DNA of 15,302 bases from DASWHD01 sp036393335 (GTDB lineage: Bacteria > CG2-30-53-67 > CG2-30-70-394). The stretch covers positions 1 to 15,302 of the forward strand of contig DASWHD010000239.1 in the NCBI GenBank assembly GCA_036393335.1, given 5' to 3'. The notes beneath the pieces were generated by a model. That model was not told the origin of the DNA and did not search any database. It saw nothing but the letters and a program-made list of their open reading frames with translations. Of the stretch, positions 14,961 to 15,302 are shown piece by piece; position 1 is the stretch's first letter; each line of letters begins with the position of its first letter. Made by a program: the position numbers and the translations under genes.

Positions 14961-15221
14961 ATGACAGTCATGAAATCTTGGGCGGTGGTTCTTTGTCTCA
15001 TGTGGGTGGCGGGCGTTGCCTCGAGCAACCCGATCGAGGAGGCGGCGGTGCAGCACGAGCGCTTCGCCACCTGGGACGCAGACGGCGACGGTTCCCTGAG
15101 CCGCGCCGAGGCGCAGAAGGTGGACGGCCTGGCGTCCGCCTTCGACAAGGCCGATGCCAACCAGGATGGGCAGGTCGACGCGCAGGAGTACGCACATTTC
15201 GAGGGTGCCGGCCAGGAGTAG
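14961..15221 (+). CDS. Small exported EF-hand calcium-binding protein
   Basis: The 86-residue product has an N-terminal signal peptide (MTVMKSW, then a hydrophobic run, likely cleaved around residues 20-23 near VASSNP). The mature part carries two EF-hand loops: DADGDGSLSRAE (Asp at loop positions 1, 3, 5, Gly at 6, Glu at 12) and DANQDGQVDAQE (Asp 1, Asn 3, Asp 5, Gly 6, Glu 12), both with complete calcium ligands. The pair should form one compact calcium-binding module in the periplasm or outside the cell. The start has a near-ideal ribosome binding site, AGGAGG, seven bases before ATG 14961; a second in-frame ATG at 14970 is possible. Such small bacterial EF-hand proteins are common in proteobacteria and mostly of unknown role; calcium buffering or signalling is the usual guess. 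Confidence 0.88.
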   Translation: MTVMKSWAVVLCLMWVAGVASSNPIEEAAVQHERFATWDADGDGSLSRAEAQKVDGLASAFDKADANQDGQVDAQEYAHFEGAGQE

Positions 15222-15239
15222 CGGAAGGCTGGACGGTAC

Positions 15240-15258
15240 GTGGGGTAACCCTCCCCAC
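15240..15258 (+). terminator. Weak hairpin after EF-hand gene
   Basis: GTGGGG (15240-15245) pairs with CCCCAC (15253-15258) around a 7-base loop, 18 bases after the stop codon. There is no T-run after it, so intrinsic termination is doubtful. The remaining bases to 15302 contain nothing else I can identify. Confidence 0.25.
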
Positions 15259-15302
15259 CCACCCCCGGCCATCCAGGGCGGCCCGCGGCCTCCGACGCGG
15301 GC

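Overview
The window comes from a GC-rich bacterial chromosome. The gene families (MscK-type mechanosensitive channel, TfpZ-type pilin accessory protein, REP-like palindromes) fit a gammaproteobacterium, perhaps of the Chromatiales type; that placement is inference from gene content, not from a marker gene. There is no rRNA, tRNA, CRISPR array, phage module or transposase gene.

Layout. (1) 1-3058, minus: most of a large MscK/KefA-like channel, cut at its C-terminus by the window edge. (2) 3264-3890, plus: a stand-alone SagB-type FMN oxidoreductase, divergent from the channel. (3) 4021-5112, minus: a bacterial indoleamine 2,3-dioxygenase (IDO) family heme protein, convergent with SagB. (4) 5360-8075, minus: two tightly linked genes, a lysine 6-dehydrogenase/saccharopine dehydrogenase-family enzyme and an ALDH7-type alpha-aminoadipate semialdehyde dehydrogenase. 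(5) 8311-9444, plus and divergent from (4): a protein that looks like a distant DUF1338/2-oxoadipate dioxygenase (HglS-like). Groups 4 and 5 together read as a lysine degradation locus: lysine to aminoadipate semialdehyde to 2-aminoadipate to (transaminase elsewhere) 2-oxoadipate to 2-hydroxyglutarate. (6) 9498-13062, plus: two adjacent large dynamin-like P-loop GTPases with translationally overlapping ends and C-terminal hydrophobic segments. (7) 13065-13868, minus: a TfpZ/TfpX-like membrane protein, tail to tail with the GTPases. (8) 13891-14093: a gene-free stretch bounded by an 18-bp near-perfect inverted repeat and containing two REP-like palindromes in opposite orientation. (9) 14168-14703, minus: a decayed zinc alcohol dehydrogenase with internal deletions and frameshifts. 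(10) 14961-15221, plus: a small exported EF-hand protein with a strong ribosome binding site and a possible sigma-54 promoter.

The most interesting parts are the tandem GTPase pair, which has an unusual shared G3 motif, the compact lysine degradation locus with its divergent DUF1338-like gene, and the small inverted-repeat element with a REP doublet next to a broken gene. Most other long open frames in this sequence are opposite-strand shadows caused by high GC content and are not annotated.
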